This document shows positions 1 through 11,589 of a DNA stretch of 64,000 bases, piece by piece (the first letter of the stretch is position 1; every line of letters begins with the position of its first letter). A model generated the notes under the pieces. That model saw nothing but the letters and a program-made list of their open reading frames with translations. It was not told where the DNA came from and made no database searches. The stretch covers positions 1-64,000 of the forward strand of contig JBNGIQ010002765.1 in assembly GCA_049999765.1 (NCBI GenBank). Reading direction: 5' to 3'. Made by a program: the position numbers and the translations under genes. This stretch comes from Phaeoceros laevis. Taxonomy: Eukaryota > Anthocerotophyta > Anthocerotopsida > Notothyladales.

Positions 1-108
1 CTTAATGTGGAGATATGTGCCACCAAAAAAAATGAAGTGTCAAACAATTGATTCACCTTCACAATATCAAAATAGGTTATGTTTAAGTTATGAAGCATTC
101 ATTGAGGA

Positions 109-600
109 CTACCTACTTGCATGTGGAGAGGGACGTTCCTCTTTTTGCGTAGACCAAATAGGGAAAGCATTGCCAGATCTATCAATAGCATATATTACAA
201 TATAAGCTGTAGATTTTTTTGTATCTTCTTGTAGTTTAAGTTCGTATGCGGTATTTTGATCTTTAGATTGTGTATGAGATTCCCATACAACAGGGATGCT
301 TGAGGTGGATAGAACTAAATTTCCGTTTGGAGACAACTCGACTTTACAACCATCCCTCCAGAACTCACTCACTTTTGGGAAAGATGTCCATACATAATAA
401 TATACAGACACATCTATTGGTTTAGATGTGTCCAATATGTATATGTAGCATTCCTTAGCTACACCAAAAATATAATTACCTGACATTAAATGATCTCCTA
501 CATGAAGTTGACGACCTTGGTTCAAAGTATTCAACCAACTTGCATTAATACTGTATGCTGTAGACAATAGCAAAATAAAGATGAGACCATATGATGCCAT
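109..600 (-). CDS. secreted bulb-type (B-)lectin domain protein
   Basis: A 163-residue protein that starts with a clear signal peptide (a hydrophobic run ending near ...YSINA) and then holds a single beta-prism bulb-lectin domain. Recognisable family strings are GDHLMSGNYIFG, YIYILDTSKPID, VELSPNGNLVLS and VVWES. The canonical mannose pocket QxDxNxVxY is degenerate (LSPNGNLVLS), so sugar binding is doubtful. Single-domain B-lectins are usually secreted and linked to defence or carbohydrate binding; that role here is inferred. It is a single exon in AT-rich DNA, with its start ATG at 600 and its stop at 109. No neighbouring gene shares its logic. The window edge is near, but the gene looks complete. 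Confidence 0.72.
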   Translation of the reverse strand: MASYGLIFILLLSTAYSINASWLNTLNQGRQLHVGDHLMSGNYIFGVAKECYIYILDTSKPIDVSVYYYVWTSFPKVSEFWRDGCKVELSPNGNLVLSTSSIPVVWESHTQSKDQNTAYELKLQEDTKKSTAYIVIYAIDRSGNAFPIWSTQKEERPSPHASR

Positions 601-1387
601 GAGGATTAGTGAAGAAATAAAACTTCACAAGTTGTGTAGACACATACTATTTTCAAAATCTCGAAGTAGAAATACTTATTTCTAATATATGGCTACTACT
701 AAGCCAAGTACCAAGTTAGCCAACCATAAAAAAATTATGTAGATAACATGTTATTGAAACTTTGTGTGACTGGATATACATCTTCTATTCGAGCTAAAAT
801 TCAATTATTACTCAACTCCTTCCCAGAAGGAATATGGCTGGTTTCCTTCATTTCATGTGGTTGGGTTTCAACCTAGTTATCCGAATGCTTCGGGGTTCAT
901 TCTGGACTTTTACCCCATGCAATCGAATCTACCTTATAGCAGATCCCAAGCTCCCAACCTTCGACAGGCGTGCAACCTCCATGGAGGGAGTTACATTGGT
1001 TTGCGTACCCGGTTTCCCATTCACACCACCGCCACGATTGGGCTGCACTCAGCTTGCTGGGACAACCGCTTCCACACTGATGCCTGTGAGACAGCATGTT
1101 CATTTGCACGCCTGTGATTGCAGGATCACACTAAAATCCAGCGAACAAAACCCATGACAACGTTAATTCCGTAAGGCAGCTCTTGCCAAAAAAAAGCCAT
1201 GTTTGCTCGAGCATCCCGGTGCAACAGAGCCAGCACAAACATTAGTGATTCAGCGACGGTTGAGTACTCAGACTCGCCACTTGAATCAGTCATGCTTGCT
1301 CACCTAAAGGTTCTTCAGGCGTTCTCCCATCACACAAGAAAGTATATTTGCTAAACTTGCTATTGCCTATTCACAACAGTTGGGGAT
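601..1387. other. intergenic, no gene seen
   Basis: This lies between the lectin start and the HEATR5 stop. An open stretch around 834-1157 has no recognisable protein and no splice partners. Base composition changes from AT-rich (601-800) to balanced (after about 830), so it may be an old repeat fragment. The left part should hold the lectin promoter. Confidence 0.4.
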
Positions 1388-4300
1388 TTAAGGAGTTGGT
1401 GGTTTATCTGCCTCCTCGGGTGTAGGGTCTGGTGCAAGTGCAACCTCTGACGACACTTCCGCTCCTGAAGTTCCTGATTCCTGGAAGTCGTCCCAGTCGT
1501 AGTCGGAGTCACCCTCCCCTTCAGGAGCTGGAGGAGACAGTTCTCTTGCGGCTGGCTGACCCTTGGGGATTTGTATGGCGCCAGGAGGGGGAAGTAGTCC
1601 CTTCGCAAGGCTAGGTGAGGGAAGCACGGGTGCTGCTGCAGGGCTAGGCGCTGGAGCCGCTGCAGAGCTTTGTCCAACTGAAGCTCTGATGATTGCTTGC
1701 AATCTCTGCCTTGACTCAAGCGGTAGCTCTGCCAGGACAGTCTTAAACTGTGCTGCATACGTCGGAACTGATGCAAGATGTGTGACAAGCTTTACTGTAA
1801 CATTAGTCAGTGTGGTAACTTCCTGCGAACTGCCCTCAGCACTTACAGACGAAACAGCGATCATAATGGGCAGCAACAGGTGCAAGACTCGTTGCTGCGC
1901 TTCATCACCCTGGACAAGTGAATGTAATAGCACAAGAACCTTCAAACTTTCCCCAACAACCCCAGCTGTTGCTGTAGTCATTTTCGTCTTGATGGTGCTG
2001 TGCACAGAGGCAGTGATGGAAACACCAAGCGCCCGAATCAGTGTGAGTGCCCAGACAGGATTCTGCCCCTTAGATTGGTCAAATGTGCCGGCTTGACATA
2101 TTGTCTTCAGAGTCTGCAGTGCGGACATCTGTATAGACAAAACGGGACTTGAAAGAGCCTGCCGCAAACAGCCCACGGAACGAGACTGAGCAGCCAGTAC
2201 TAAATTACCATCTTCTTCACTTTCAGCCGTTGGAATAGATGATGCCATGGCAGCAATAACCCCGAGAAGCTGTGGCAGGTGCTGGTGATCTGAGCTTCCA
2301 GGTTGTTCCATGCATAGATCTACCAGTCGAGCTAGACTTTCCACTCCAGCAGCAAATACTTTTCTCTTGCTTGCAGGAGACAATGACGGGGACTCAGGGC
2401 TCCCCGCTGCTGCAATTACTGTCAATCTCGCCAGAAAATTGAGTGCACAACGGAAGAAATCTTCATTCAAATAACCCAGGGTAAGAATAGTAATTGCCCC
2501 ATCAAGTAGTAACGGAATAAGAGATGCCCGCAATTCAGAGTTTGATCTGCTAAGGACAGTTAGGATTGACTGCAATGAAGTTGTCAAAATGCCATTCACT
2601 TCATCCAGTCCAGATGAAGTAGCACCACTCACGATCTGATGAACATAGTCCATGCAGATTTCTGCTGCTACAAAACTTAAACTTTCATGCTGCAAATAAC
2701 TGTCCGGTGCAAAGCTCAATATCCTGTTCACAATGTTTACTACAGCAGCTGGGGGCCAATAATTCCTGTGAAAGCTTGCATACACAAGAACCTGTAAAAG
2801 CTCCTCACAGAGTTCAAGAGAAAGCATCTCATCTGTGTAGAAGCCTCTGGAGCAAAGGCAGCCAAGAACCTGTAACGCAACATTGACCTCAGACGCCAAC
2901 GCTGATGATGTACCCCAAAGAATCTTCTGAGTTAAGGAAGGCATGCTGCTCAGGACAGCAGACGTCCTACCCTTCCTGCCTCTTCTGGCTCGTGGTAAGA
3001 GGAGGGCTAGTGCTGCCGACCAGAGAACAGAAAATTGTGCGGCTTCGAGTTCAAGTCCTGTGGCAGCAACAACAATTCCATTCTCGTCATCACCCCTGTC
3101 TTCCTCCTTACTCCCATGAGTGCTGCTGGGAATCCGGGCAGGGGCAACCCCCACACAGACGGCTCGCAAAATGGTTGGACACACTTCGTCCAAGGATGGC
3201 TGGACAACAGCTGCAATGGCTGCTGATTGCATACCAGCAATTGAAGCATAGTACCGTGGCTTGAGCTTTGCTGCAAGACTTGAAGCCAACGCCACATGAT
3301 CCCTGAGTAAGTCAACCCACCGTGGACCAAGCAAGGGTGCGTTTGCATTCATCAGGGGGCGCAAGACTTGTCTGTCCAGATATCCCGGTGAGCCCTCTCT
3401 GCACAATGTAAAACTGTAGTTCCAAACTGCAGCATGAGCTTCCAAAAGTCCAACTTGCACCTTCACCCCAACCCACTCAGCATGTTCTGGGAAGTTGAGG
3501 TCTTCCCATTTGATCAATGGATGTGATAAAAGAGTCACAACTCTCTGCAAGACACCCCTGTCCCCTGCTGCCATACCACTTGTTGTAAACCTGGCAGCAA
3601 GTCTTGTGCCGGCACCTATCAACAGGGCACCTGCTGATGGCTCCAATGCAGTCCGAATGGCTGAAACTACTTGAGCTTGATACTGCTCAAGAAGTAGGAG
3701 GTCCTTGAATTCTGGATCCGCTGTCCGACCAAACTTGTCTACTATTGTTGCAAGGAGGGCAACACCCAAAGGCCTTAGACTCTCCAAAGCTCCAGTGGCA
3801 ACCTGAAACGCTACAGTGACAAGCTCTCCCAAATAGAGCACTAGCCAATCTTGATCCCCAGATAGTGGCCCTGCTTGATGTGCTTTTGCGCTCAAAAGAT
3901 CAAAATGCCGAGGATCGTTCCCAACAGCAAGTGGTATTCGGCTCAAACACTCAGCAGCGAACACTCGGGTTGGGTAACGAGGTTGATCAACTTCACTGGT
4001 TCTGGATTCGGATTTGCCAGCTTTTCTGTCCCCAACAATCATCCCCTCATCATCGTTGAAAGAAATTCCATCTTGCACTTCAGAGCTCTGACCCTCACGA
4101 GGATGACCAACCCCCGACCTGGCTACGGCTGTAGTAAGCACCACATTTCGAGAAAGTTGAAGCCAGCGGGCAGGGAAAGATGGACAGGAAGCCTCTAGCA
4201 GTCTGTCAAGCGTCAGCCTAATAGTCAATATTATTTTCACATCTGTCTCTTTGTCAAGCATCACAAAGAGGTCTTCCTCTATTCTCTCCTTTACCACAGA

Positions 4301-7300
4301 TGCCGAATCCCTCTCAGTAAGATGGCGCAAAGTAGCCACAGCAGCCTGTCGAAGTGATGGTTGTCTAGATGACAATATCGGTCGAAGGGTCTGGACATGA
4401 GTATGGACAGGTAGAGCTTGAGGAGCAAATAGCACCAGCTGCTGTGTGTAAAGAACACATTCTAATAAAGCAGCTGGCTCTTCACTGGTGCTGAGCTCTG
4501 CAACAACAGATTTACATCGTGCAAATAATGCACTACCAGGAGACAGCTCAGGGCCAAGGACTGCAACAATAACATTCAGGAGCCGGCCAATGCTTTCATA
4601 TAACTCAGAAGCAGCTTGATCTTGAAAAAGCAGGAGATCCATAGCCACCGACAAAGAACCACCCACATGTGGAACATATGAAAGGCCAGCTGCGTCTGCA
4701 GTCAAGCAAAGAGCATGAAGTGACCAGATATGCAGGGAATCTCTGAAGTCTTTCGTCAAAGCATATAATGCTTGTACAGTAGCAGGAACAAGGGCTGATA
4801 ATGCCATTCCTCCAACATTGCGGTGTATGCAGCCTAAAGAAAGTGCAATGGAAGCCTTGTGAGAAGATTCTTGCACTGCTGCAATATCTCCTAAGAGACT
4901 GCGAGTCAGCCGTGATGAATAAACATCACTTCCAAGGCGTGCTAAGGCTCCAAGTCCTTCTGCTGCAGCACGCCTTTGGGCCACTAAGGATCCATCTTCA
5001 GCCAGGACACCCTGAAATATAGCCTGAAGCTGCTGTAACACCTGTGCATCAGGGGGCTGTGCTCGGATGCTTATTGCTACTTTAAGCCCACCAAGAAGAG
5101 CCGCACATACATTTGTCATGTTTGCAGCATGCCAATTCTTATTCTTCCCGGCTTTAGCCGAATTTTGTATCAACTCAATAATTTGTAACCTGCTCTTGGT
5201 ATCCTGGGCAGCAAAAAGAACTCCAAGACACAGCAGCATCTCATCAACAAGTAGATTTGTCAATGGAAGGCTTTGTGGAAAAACAACGAGTTCAGAATCC
5301 CAGACGGATGGCAACAGCCCCTCTGAATCACCTTCAAATTCCCGGAGCTCGTCAACAAAAGAGTCCCTCCCCGACACCCAAGGTCCAAGGTGTGCATCTC
5401 TTTGATCCAATAATCTCCTTAGGCATGAGCTGGCAACAGAAGAAGAAGCATCCCTGAAAGGTTGGGTACAAATTGTTAAAAGTGCAGAATGGTCAGTCTT
5501 GTACAGAGCAGGATCAGGTACAGCTTGAAAAGCTCTTAAAGTGTTCAAAGTGAATCTGTCAACAGCTGCCTTCGCCACTGCTGGGACTTGTTGCAATAAA
5601 GGAGATGACAAATACAGCAATGCCCGGCTTAGGAACCCAATAACGGCCTTCACCAACCCAGTGTTTCTTGAAGCTGACAGTCTTGGAGCAACATAACTTT
5701 TCATAAATGCTCGAAGAGCATCAACAGCTGCCGACCAGCCACCTAGCTCAGCAGCCAAATTGGCTTCCGCCTTTTTCAGCTGATTTTCAGCTCGATCACC
5801 AAAGTCAACCATCCACAAAAACACCAGTTCGTGTTCATATTCCTCCAATGCTTCAGTAGGCATGGAGAGGACAAATGCACCAACTAACGTCCACCCAGCT
5901 TCCTTAGCCTCCAAATTCTTTCTACCGAGCTGGAAGATCATTTTCCTCCCCAGGTCTAAAACTGCTGAAGGCAACCTTAGAGGTATTCCAAGAAGAAGCT
6001 TCGGGCTACCCACAAGTAAAGCTGCAAGCATTGCTGATTGTCCGTGCAACATGTCCAGATCAGTCTTCAACCGATCACCTTTCTCCAGTGCTAGAATGTC
6101 CAGCATTGCCAGAAGAGAGGTCAATCCACATGACATCAGATTGTTCACACATACAGGATCTACCTCTGCCAGCGACCGGAGTGTAAGTGCTGCTTCCACA
6201 CGAACAGCTGCAGAACCGTGTGACAGCAAGTCCAACAAAGCACTGTCAAGGGAGCTTCTTGCATCAAACGTGATTTCCCCAAGGGTGATTAGAAGGTGTG
6301 CTGTGATTCTAAGAACAACTACAAGCATTGATGGGCTACACTCTGCTGAACTAAGCTGCCTTGTCAGCTGCTTCAGAAAATCTTTCTGAGCTAACTCTCC
6401 CATTTGATCCACTACACCCACGCGAATAATGTACAACACACAAGCCAGTGCATGTGGGTCCGATGTTGTCTTGGAACTAGGGGACAACATAGCAAGTGCC
6501 TGCATTGCATAGGTTTGGAGTTCGAAGTCAGAGTGCCCGTAGGTTGAAAGCATTCCCTGCAAAAAAGCCACCCAGGCAATAGTAATTCCAATCCGGACGT
6601 CCTTGACTTTAGGACCTGGGCCTTTGGCGAAGGGAACAATCAAGTACTTCTGCAGGCCTCCTTCAATGCTTTTAGGTGGTGTTGAGGACCCTTTGCCTTT
6701 ACTAGGTGGAATTTGAGCCTCTGGATTCAATCCTAAAGCAAGCAAGGCGCCTAAAGCTGCTCCAAACCCATCCCTCACAGACTGTGCGGGGTCCTCTAAG
6801 GCCTTAACACACAATGCAATACAGGTCTCAAGCCCGCCAGCTGACAGACCTGGGGCTCCAACAAGGGCAAACTCTCGGGTGCACCCAGCTGCGACTTCCC
6901 GGACGGATGCAGCTTTATCACTTACACCAGACTTCTGTATGACCTTGAGAGCTTCAGCATAAGCCAGGCTCGCCACCCCACTGCCCAGCCCATGAAGAGC
7001 ATCCTGCAGCAGTTGCAATGCTGCCAGCCTCGCTGAGGCATCTGGCAGTTTTACCAGCTTAGCTACAATGCCAGTCGTCTCAAGAAACCCTGAACTCAAT
7101 TTCTTCCCAAACGCCCTGTACAAGGCTCCCAAGCACTGCGCAGCTCCGATCAAAGCCGTGGTTGGCTCAAATTTCTTGATCTCCGACTTCTCAGACAGCC
7201 AACCTTGCAGGCTACTGGCACGAGAGTAGAGTGATATTGTATCCCCCTTCTCGATGAGCCGAACCAAAACTTTGGAGGCCAGCCGGCGCACAGGTTGCCC

Positions 7301-7522
7301 GGCTCCGAGCAGCAGCAGTGCCTGTAGTGCATCCTCCGCTTTCCTCTGGCAGGGTAAAATCACTTCCTTGGGCTCAGATTCCACAACACCCACCAGCTCG
7401 GACAGGAGATCGAAGCAGATCAGTGCATCTGGTGGCCTTTGAGGCGCAACGCTGACAATCACCTCCACCTGAGCCACGGCCAGGGCCAGCTTCGACACCG
7501 TATCGCCTACCGGCTGCGCCAT
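1388..7522 (-). CDS. SWEETIE: HEATR5 / SWEETIE-like HEAT-repeat trafficking protein, single exon
   Basis: An uninterrupted 2044-codon frame encoding an alpha-solenoid of HEAT repeats over almost its whole length (Leu/Ala-rich helical pairs). It has HEATR5 family landmarks near the N-terminus (ARLAALQLLQDALHGLG, SVREVAAGCTREFALVG) and near the end. The last ~90 residues are Pro/Ala-rich and close with an acidic DYDWDDFQ motif. That motif resembles the [DE]n-x-F/W peptides that bind clathrin-adaptor ear domains. HEATR5 proteins (yeast Laa1, animal HEATR5A/B) work with AP-1 in Golgi/endosome traffic. The Arabidopsis relative SWEETIE affects sugar metabolism and development and is about 2200 residues, encoded with many introns. 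Here there is no intron at all, which is remarkable. The start ATG at 7522 precedes a conserved N-terminus and faces the plastid oxidoreductase gene across 338 bp. Family assignment is confident; the role is inferred. Confidence 0.88.
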   Translation of the reverse strand: MAQPVGDTVSKLALAVAQVEVIVSVAPQRPPDALICFDLLSELVGVVESEPKEVILPCQRKAEDALQALLLLGAGQPVRRLASKVLVRLIEKGDTISLYSRASSLQGWLSEKSEIKKFEPTTALIGAAQCLGALYRAFGKKLSSGFLETTGIVAKLVKLPDASARLAALQLLQDALHGLGSGVASLAYAEALKVIQKSGVSDKAASVREVAAGCTREFALVGAPGLSAGGLETCIALCVKALEDPAQSVRDGFGAALGALLALGLNPEAQIPPSKGKGSSTPPKSIEGGLQKYLIVPFAKGPGPKVKDVRIGITIAWVAFLQGMLSTYGHSDFELQTYAMQALAMLSPSSKTTSDPHALACVLYIIRVGVVDQMGELAQKDFLKQLTRQLSSAECSPSMLVVVLRITAHLLITLGEITFDARSSLDSALLDLLSHGSAAVRVEAALTLRSLAEVDPVCVNNLMSCGLTSLLAMLDILALEKGDRLKTDLDMLHGQSAMLAALLVGSPKLLLGIPLRLPSAVLDLGRKMIFQLGRKNLEAKEAGWTLVGAFVLSMPTEALEEYEHELVFLWMVDFGDRAENQLKKAEANLAAELGGWSAAVDALRAFMKSYVAPRLSASRNTGLVKAVIGFLSRALLYLSSPLLQQVPAVAKAAVDRFTLNTLRAFQAVPDPALYKTDHSALLTICTQPFRDASSSVASSCLRRLLDQRDAHLGPWVSGRDSFVDELREFEGDSEGLLPSVWDSELVVFPQSLPLTNLLVDEMLLCLGVLFAAQDTKSRLQIIELIQNSAKAGKNKNWHAANMTNVCAALLGGLKVAISIRAQPPDAQVLQQLQAIFQGVLAEDGSLVAQRRAAAEGLGALARLGSDVYSSRLTRSLLGDIAAVQESSHKASIALSLGCIHRNVGGMALSALVPATVQALYALTKDFRDSLHIWSLHALCLTADAAGLSYVPHVGGSLSVAMDLLLFQDQAASELYESIGRLLNVIVAVLGPELSPGSALFARCKSVVAELSTSEEPAALLECVLYTQQLVLFAPQALPVHTHVQTLRPILSSRQPSLRQAAVATLRHLTERDSASVVKERIEEDLFVMLDKETDVKIILTIRLTLDRLLEASCPSFPARWLQLSRNVVLTTAVARSGVGHPREGQSSEVQDGISFNDDEGMIVGDRKAGKSESRTSEVDQPRYPTRVFAAECLSRIPLAVGNDPRHFDLLSAKAHQAGPLSGDQDWLVLYLGELVTVAFQVATGALESLRPLGVALLATIVDKFGRTADPEFKDLLLLEQYQAQVVSAIRTALEPSAGALLIGAGTRLAARFTTSGMAAGDRGVLQRVVTLLSHPLIKWEDLNFPEHAEWVGVKVQVGLLEAHAAVWNYSFTLCREGSPGYLDRQVLRPLMNANAPLLGPRWVDLLRDHVALASSLAAKLKPRYYASIAGMQSAAIAAVVQPSLDEVCPTILRAVCVGVAPARIPSSTHGSKEEDRGDDENGIVVAATGLELEAAQFSVLWSAALALLLPRARRGRKGRTSAVLSSMPSLTQKILWGTSSALASEVNVALQVLGCLCSRGFYTDEMLSLELCEELLQVLVYASFHRNYWPPAAVVNIVNRILSFAPDSYLQHESLSFVAAEICMDYVHQIVSGATSSGLDEVNGILTTSLQSILTVLSRSNSELRASLIPLLLDGAITILTLGYLNEDFFRCALNFLARLTVIAAAGSPESPSLSPASKRKVFAAGVESLARLVDLCMEQPGSSDHQHLPQLLGVIAAMASSIPTAESEEDGNLVLAAQSRSVGCLRQALSSPVLSIQMSALQTLKTICQAGTFDQSKGQNPVWALTLIRALGVSITASVHSTIKTKMTTATAGVVGESLKVLVLLHSLVQGDEAQQRVLHLLLPIMIAVSSVSAEGSSQEVTTLTNVTVKLVTHLASVPTYAAQFKTVLAELPLESRQRLQAIIRASVGQSSAAAPAPSPAAAPVLPSPSLAKGLLPPPGAIQIPKGQPAARELSPPAPEGEGDSDYDWDDFQESGTSGAEVSSEVALAPDPTPEEADKPPTP

Positions 7523-7860
7523 TCCTGCGCGCGCCGCGCGGGCAGATCATGAGCGAGATCTCATACTTCCATCGACATTGTACTTCGTGCACGTTCTTGT
7601 TGCTTATACTGTAAGAAGCAGCACATTGTGTAAACTGCTTACCCTAATCATAACTGTTGGTCGCAAGTTCGCAACAATTTCAAACACTGCCATTAGCGGC
7701 ATGCCTTCGGCCCTTTGGACAATCAAAGACACGACAAGTGGCCATCCAAATTTCAATCCAGTATCCAGTGTAGGCTCGAGAGTCTCCGGACGGACTCTGT
7801 GGACTGCGAAAGTAATCTCGTCTTTGTTCGAAGCCGAGAATAACGTCGTGCAAATTTGAG
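7523..7860. promoter_or_regulatory. shared divergent promoter region, HEATR5 / plastid oxidoreductase
   Basis: 338 bp separate two head-to-head start codons (7522 on minus, 7861 on plus), so both core promoters and 5' UTRs must lie here or overlap the first exons. I see no unambiguous TATA box. Bidirectionality is inferred only from layout. Confidence 0.4.
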
Positions 7861-10800
7861 ATGGTGGTCGGCATTCCCAGCTCGGCTCACCTGGCGCTTG
7901 CTCCGCAGGCGGTTGTCCTGCTGCCATTGAAGAACTGGTGCAAATGGGACTCTCGGAGGTGCGAATCAGATCGCGTGCGAGGAGGTCCGCGGCTCGCTTC
8001 TGGTACTGGGCATAGTTTACAGCTTTGGCTTCGTCGGAGGTATCTGAAGCAATCGGCGCGCTGCTCCGTTGATTCTCCCCCGTCCCAGAGCTCAGCTGGT
8101 CCCACTCGGACTCAGGTGAGCATTTTTCTCGAGAATTGTGGTTCCTGGTCTGATGACACGAAGCATGTGAGCACTTTCTTCTTTTGTAGTAGTAACTGTA
8201 AAGATTAATGTCCGACCGGTGACAGCGGATAATGGAGAGCATATCTCCTGGGAGCGAGGCAGGAGGTGCCGGAGGAAGTATGTCGTATCAGGCCCTGAAG
8301 AGGCTGGATGATCAGTGGCTCCGACTGCGGTCTTCAAAGCCTGGTCTGCACATCTGTATCAATTGAGCTCATTCCTCGGCTATCTAGCCTTTCCGCTTCA
8401 TGTCAATCCGTGAACGGCGGGAATCGTTTTTGGTGTAGGGACTGGGGCTGCTCCTGAGCATGTTAGACGAATCCAGGGCTCCTGGGTGGATTCAGGCCTT
8501 GCTGAGAAGCCAAAGCAACAGTTTGATGTGACTGTCTGCGGAGGAACTCTTGGTATATTTGTGGCAACAGCTTTGGCGTTGAAGGGGAAGCGGGTGGCCG
8601 TGGTCGAAAAGGGTGTTCTGCGAGGAGTGAGTGAGACAACAGTTTTTGCGGAATTTTGTTGCTCTGGGTTTCATTAATTTGTTCTGGATAGAGTTCATCT
8701 GTGAGACGCTGACAGTCTGTCTTTGTTTGCAGCGGGTTCAGGAGTGGAATATATCCAGGAAAGAGATGTACGAACTTTTCGACGTAGGTCTTCTCTCTCC
8801 CGATGAAGCTGAGGAGGTCATCAACATTGAGTTCAATCCTGTGAGCTTCCACTATGGCATTTCACTTTTCGTCTCTGCCAATCTCCGAGTTTATCATTAT
8901 TTACTCTTACTATCTGGATACACTGCCAACCTGCTTTGTTATGTTGCATGTTTGTTGAGGCCCTGCTTTGTTCATTTTCAGAACCGATGCGGATTCTTGG
9001 GTGGTGCGGAGATTTGGTTGGAAGACATCTTAAATTTGGGGGTATCGTGAGTTACCCTACTCATTCAACTTGTTCTTTGCAGGATCTTCAATATTCACTA
9101 GAGGCTTTGCCCATGTCCTAATGTGTTTGAAGGTGAATCTGTGGCAGGCCCTTGAAGCTAATTGAAACTGTTAAACAACGGTTCTTGGCAGCTGGAGGTA
9201 CGCTTTTTGAGGGGGCGGGCTTTAGCGGATTGGATGTGTTTGACGATGGCACGGTGAGGCTGCTTGTCTGAAAGAAGTAATAAGTTTGGCGCAGTTCTTA
9301 TGGCGTTTCTCTCTGCTTCCAAGAACTGAAAGTCACCTTCCTTGTACCTTAAAAATCTCGCCATCTGTCACAATATCACATCTCTTCATGAAGAAGCGCA
9401 TAGGAGCACTCATGGCTTCTCTGTTTGTGTGTAGATATTAACATTGGAGAATGGAGAGAAAGTAGTTTCTCGTCTAATAGTCGACGCCATGGGAAATTCT
9501 TCGCCAATTGTCCGCCAGGCATCGTCCCGCTGTTCCCGCCGTTCAACTGCTGTACCTTATTGTGTATCTACACAACCAGTTAGTGGTGATCTAACTACAC
9601 TGGTTGGGATTCTTTACAGATTAGGTGGGGTCAAAGCCCAGATGGCATTTGCCTTGTGGTTGGTTCTTGTGCTCGAGGTTTTGAAAACAACTCTTTCAGT
9701 GATGTGATCTACACCAATACGTCAATTAGAGATGTTGGCCGGTCGAAAACACAGTACTTCTGGGAGGCAAGCGTCGACTTCCAAGACTTTGTTCATGAGC
9801 CAAATACTTCCTGAAAGAACAGTTCTAACTGCAAACTGCGGTGCTGTGGTATCAAGCAGGCATTTCCATCTGGGTCAGGCCCCATGGATCGAACCACTTA
9901 TATGTTCACTTATTTGGATGCCACACCTTCTCGACCCTCACTTGAAGATTTACTGGAGGATTATTGGGAATTAATGCCCGAGTACCAGGTACTTCAGCAG
10001 TAGAAGGTACTCAACATGCATGGATCCCTCTGATATTGTTGTTCTAAGCTGGACCAGCTTTTGTCTCCACAGGGTGTTAAGCTTGATGATGTAGAGATTC
10101 TTAGAGTGCTTTTTGGCGTTTTCTCAACTTATCGGTCCAGGTGATGCACAAAGTCGTGTATGTATCAGCATTCTTTCCCTTCAATTGAAATGCGATTTCT
10201 TACACATCTGCACATCTGCATTGCTAGCTCCAGCCCCTTGGAACCTGCCTTTGACCGAGTTTTGCAGGTAACAGGTTTTGTGAAGTTGTCGAGTTTTACG
10301 TAGCTGTGCACGCTGTGCATCTGTGCAGTGCTAACCTCGTTCAACATCTCAAGCAGCTTGACATGTATGCAGGTTGGAGATGCAAGTGGCATTCAGTCAC
10401 CAATCTCATTTGGTGGATTTGGGGCCATCACTCGACATCTGAAACGATTAAGCTCAGGTACGACTTGGTCCCCATGTACACTCTGGATGCATCTGTGTTG
10501 ATGAATCAAGATTTGACCGGTGGATGTTACTGTACACTTTGGCAGGGCTCACAGAAGCTCTGGAAGGGGACTTTCTGGATAAGGGCAGCTTAGCACTAAT
10601 AAACTCCTACCAGGTCAGTTTCCGCTCATACTTGACAAGTGAAGTTAGTGGTCATGCACGTCATTGCTTTGCATACACCGCACATGTTTGCTGTGATAAA
10701 CTCAATTGGTAGTTGCATGTGAAGCCACCTAAATGAGTTTGTGTTCTCTCGTTATATCAGCCGAATTTGAGTAGTGCCTGGCTCTTGCAAAGAGCAATGT

Positions 10801-11589
10801 CAGTGCGTACAGGACGGAGTCCTCAACCAGACTTCATCAATAGGCTCCTGTCAGTGAACTTTCAAAGCATGCAGGTGTGTTTCACCCCTTTCCGTACCTT
10901 TGTAGCAACCGGCCCCTTCCAGAAGGAAGATCTCAATAGCATCATAGAAAAGCATTGCAATCTATTATATTGAGCCATGTCTATCAGGGTTAAGTTAGAC
11001 CCGTGGTCTGTTCTCTTCAGAAGCTTGGCGACCCGGTAATACGGCCATTTCTTCAGGTACCAAGGCAGACGAGTGTCACAATTAGCTTCCAGTCATGTAG
11101 ACGGAAGGCTCATCTTTTTTTTGCATGCAGGATGTCACTCAGTTCGGGGCATTGGCCAAAGTGATGGGGTCAATGATGGTGACAAAGCCGGAAATTTTGC
11201 CCGAGATTATCTCAGAGGTGACTTTCAGTATCATAGCAGCCTCAGTTTTGCAATTTGTAGTACCTACCTTATAGCAGTCCAACCTTCGGGAGACTATTTC
11301 TACACTAATGATTTCTGGACCCTATTCCAGGTTGGTCTGGTGCCACTGGTGGACTGGTTAGTACACTTCGTGGGACTGGGGACTTACACTTTCCTCAGCT
11401 CTGCAGTAACGCCTGCACTGCGGTAAGCTGAACTTTCCACCGAAGTAGGGACGCTGGGCATATCACCGTTTCTTATGAGACTTTATGCTGCACAGGTCTT
11501 GGGTGAGTAGCCTTCCGAAGCGGGACCAGTACGTCTGGAACAGGCGATTCGAAGCATGGCAGTACGGTTCCGGCCTGGACTTCCAATGA
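7861..11589 (+). CDS. plastid FAD/NAD(P)-binding oxidoreductase, lycopene-cyclase-like (AT2G32640-type), 18 exons
   Basis: Exons: 7861-8115, 8226-8343, 8439-8626, 8733-8840, 8982-9046, 9148-9253, 9435-9518, 9620-9766, 9860-9988, 10073-10140, 10228-10267, 10373-10457, 10546-10613, 10761-10874, 11021-11056, 11131-11217, 11331-11422, 11496-11589. Phases join into 627 residues. Exon 1 reads as a Ser/Arg-rich transit peptide. The Rossmann motif FDVTVCGGTLGIFVATALAL begins near residue 150. Later conserved blocks are NISRKEMYELFDVG, NRCGFLGGAEIWLEDILNLG, MGNSSPIVRQIRWG, GDASGIQSPISFGGFG and the C-terminal YGSGLDFQ. The family is annotated lycopene beta/epsilon-cyclase-like in plants, but its reaction is unknown to me. 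Introns 7 (CAG|GCATCG) and 8 (GAG|GCAAGC) use GC donors, because only those keep the conserved frame. Exon 1 is the least certain. Confidence 0.87.
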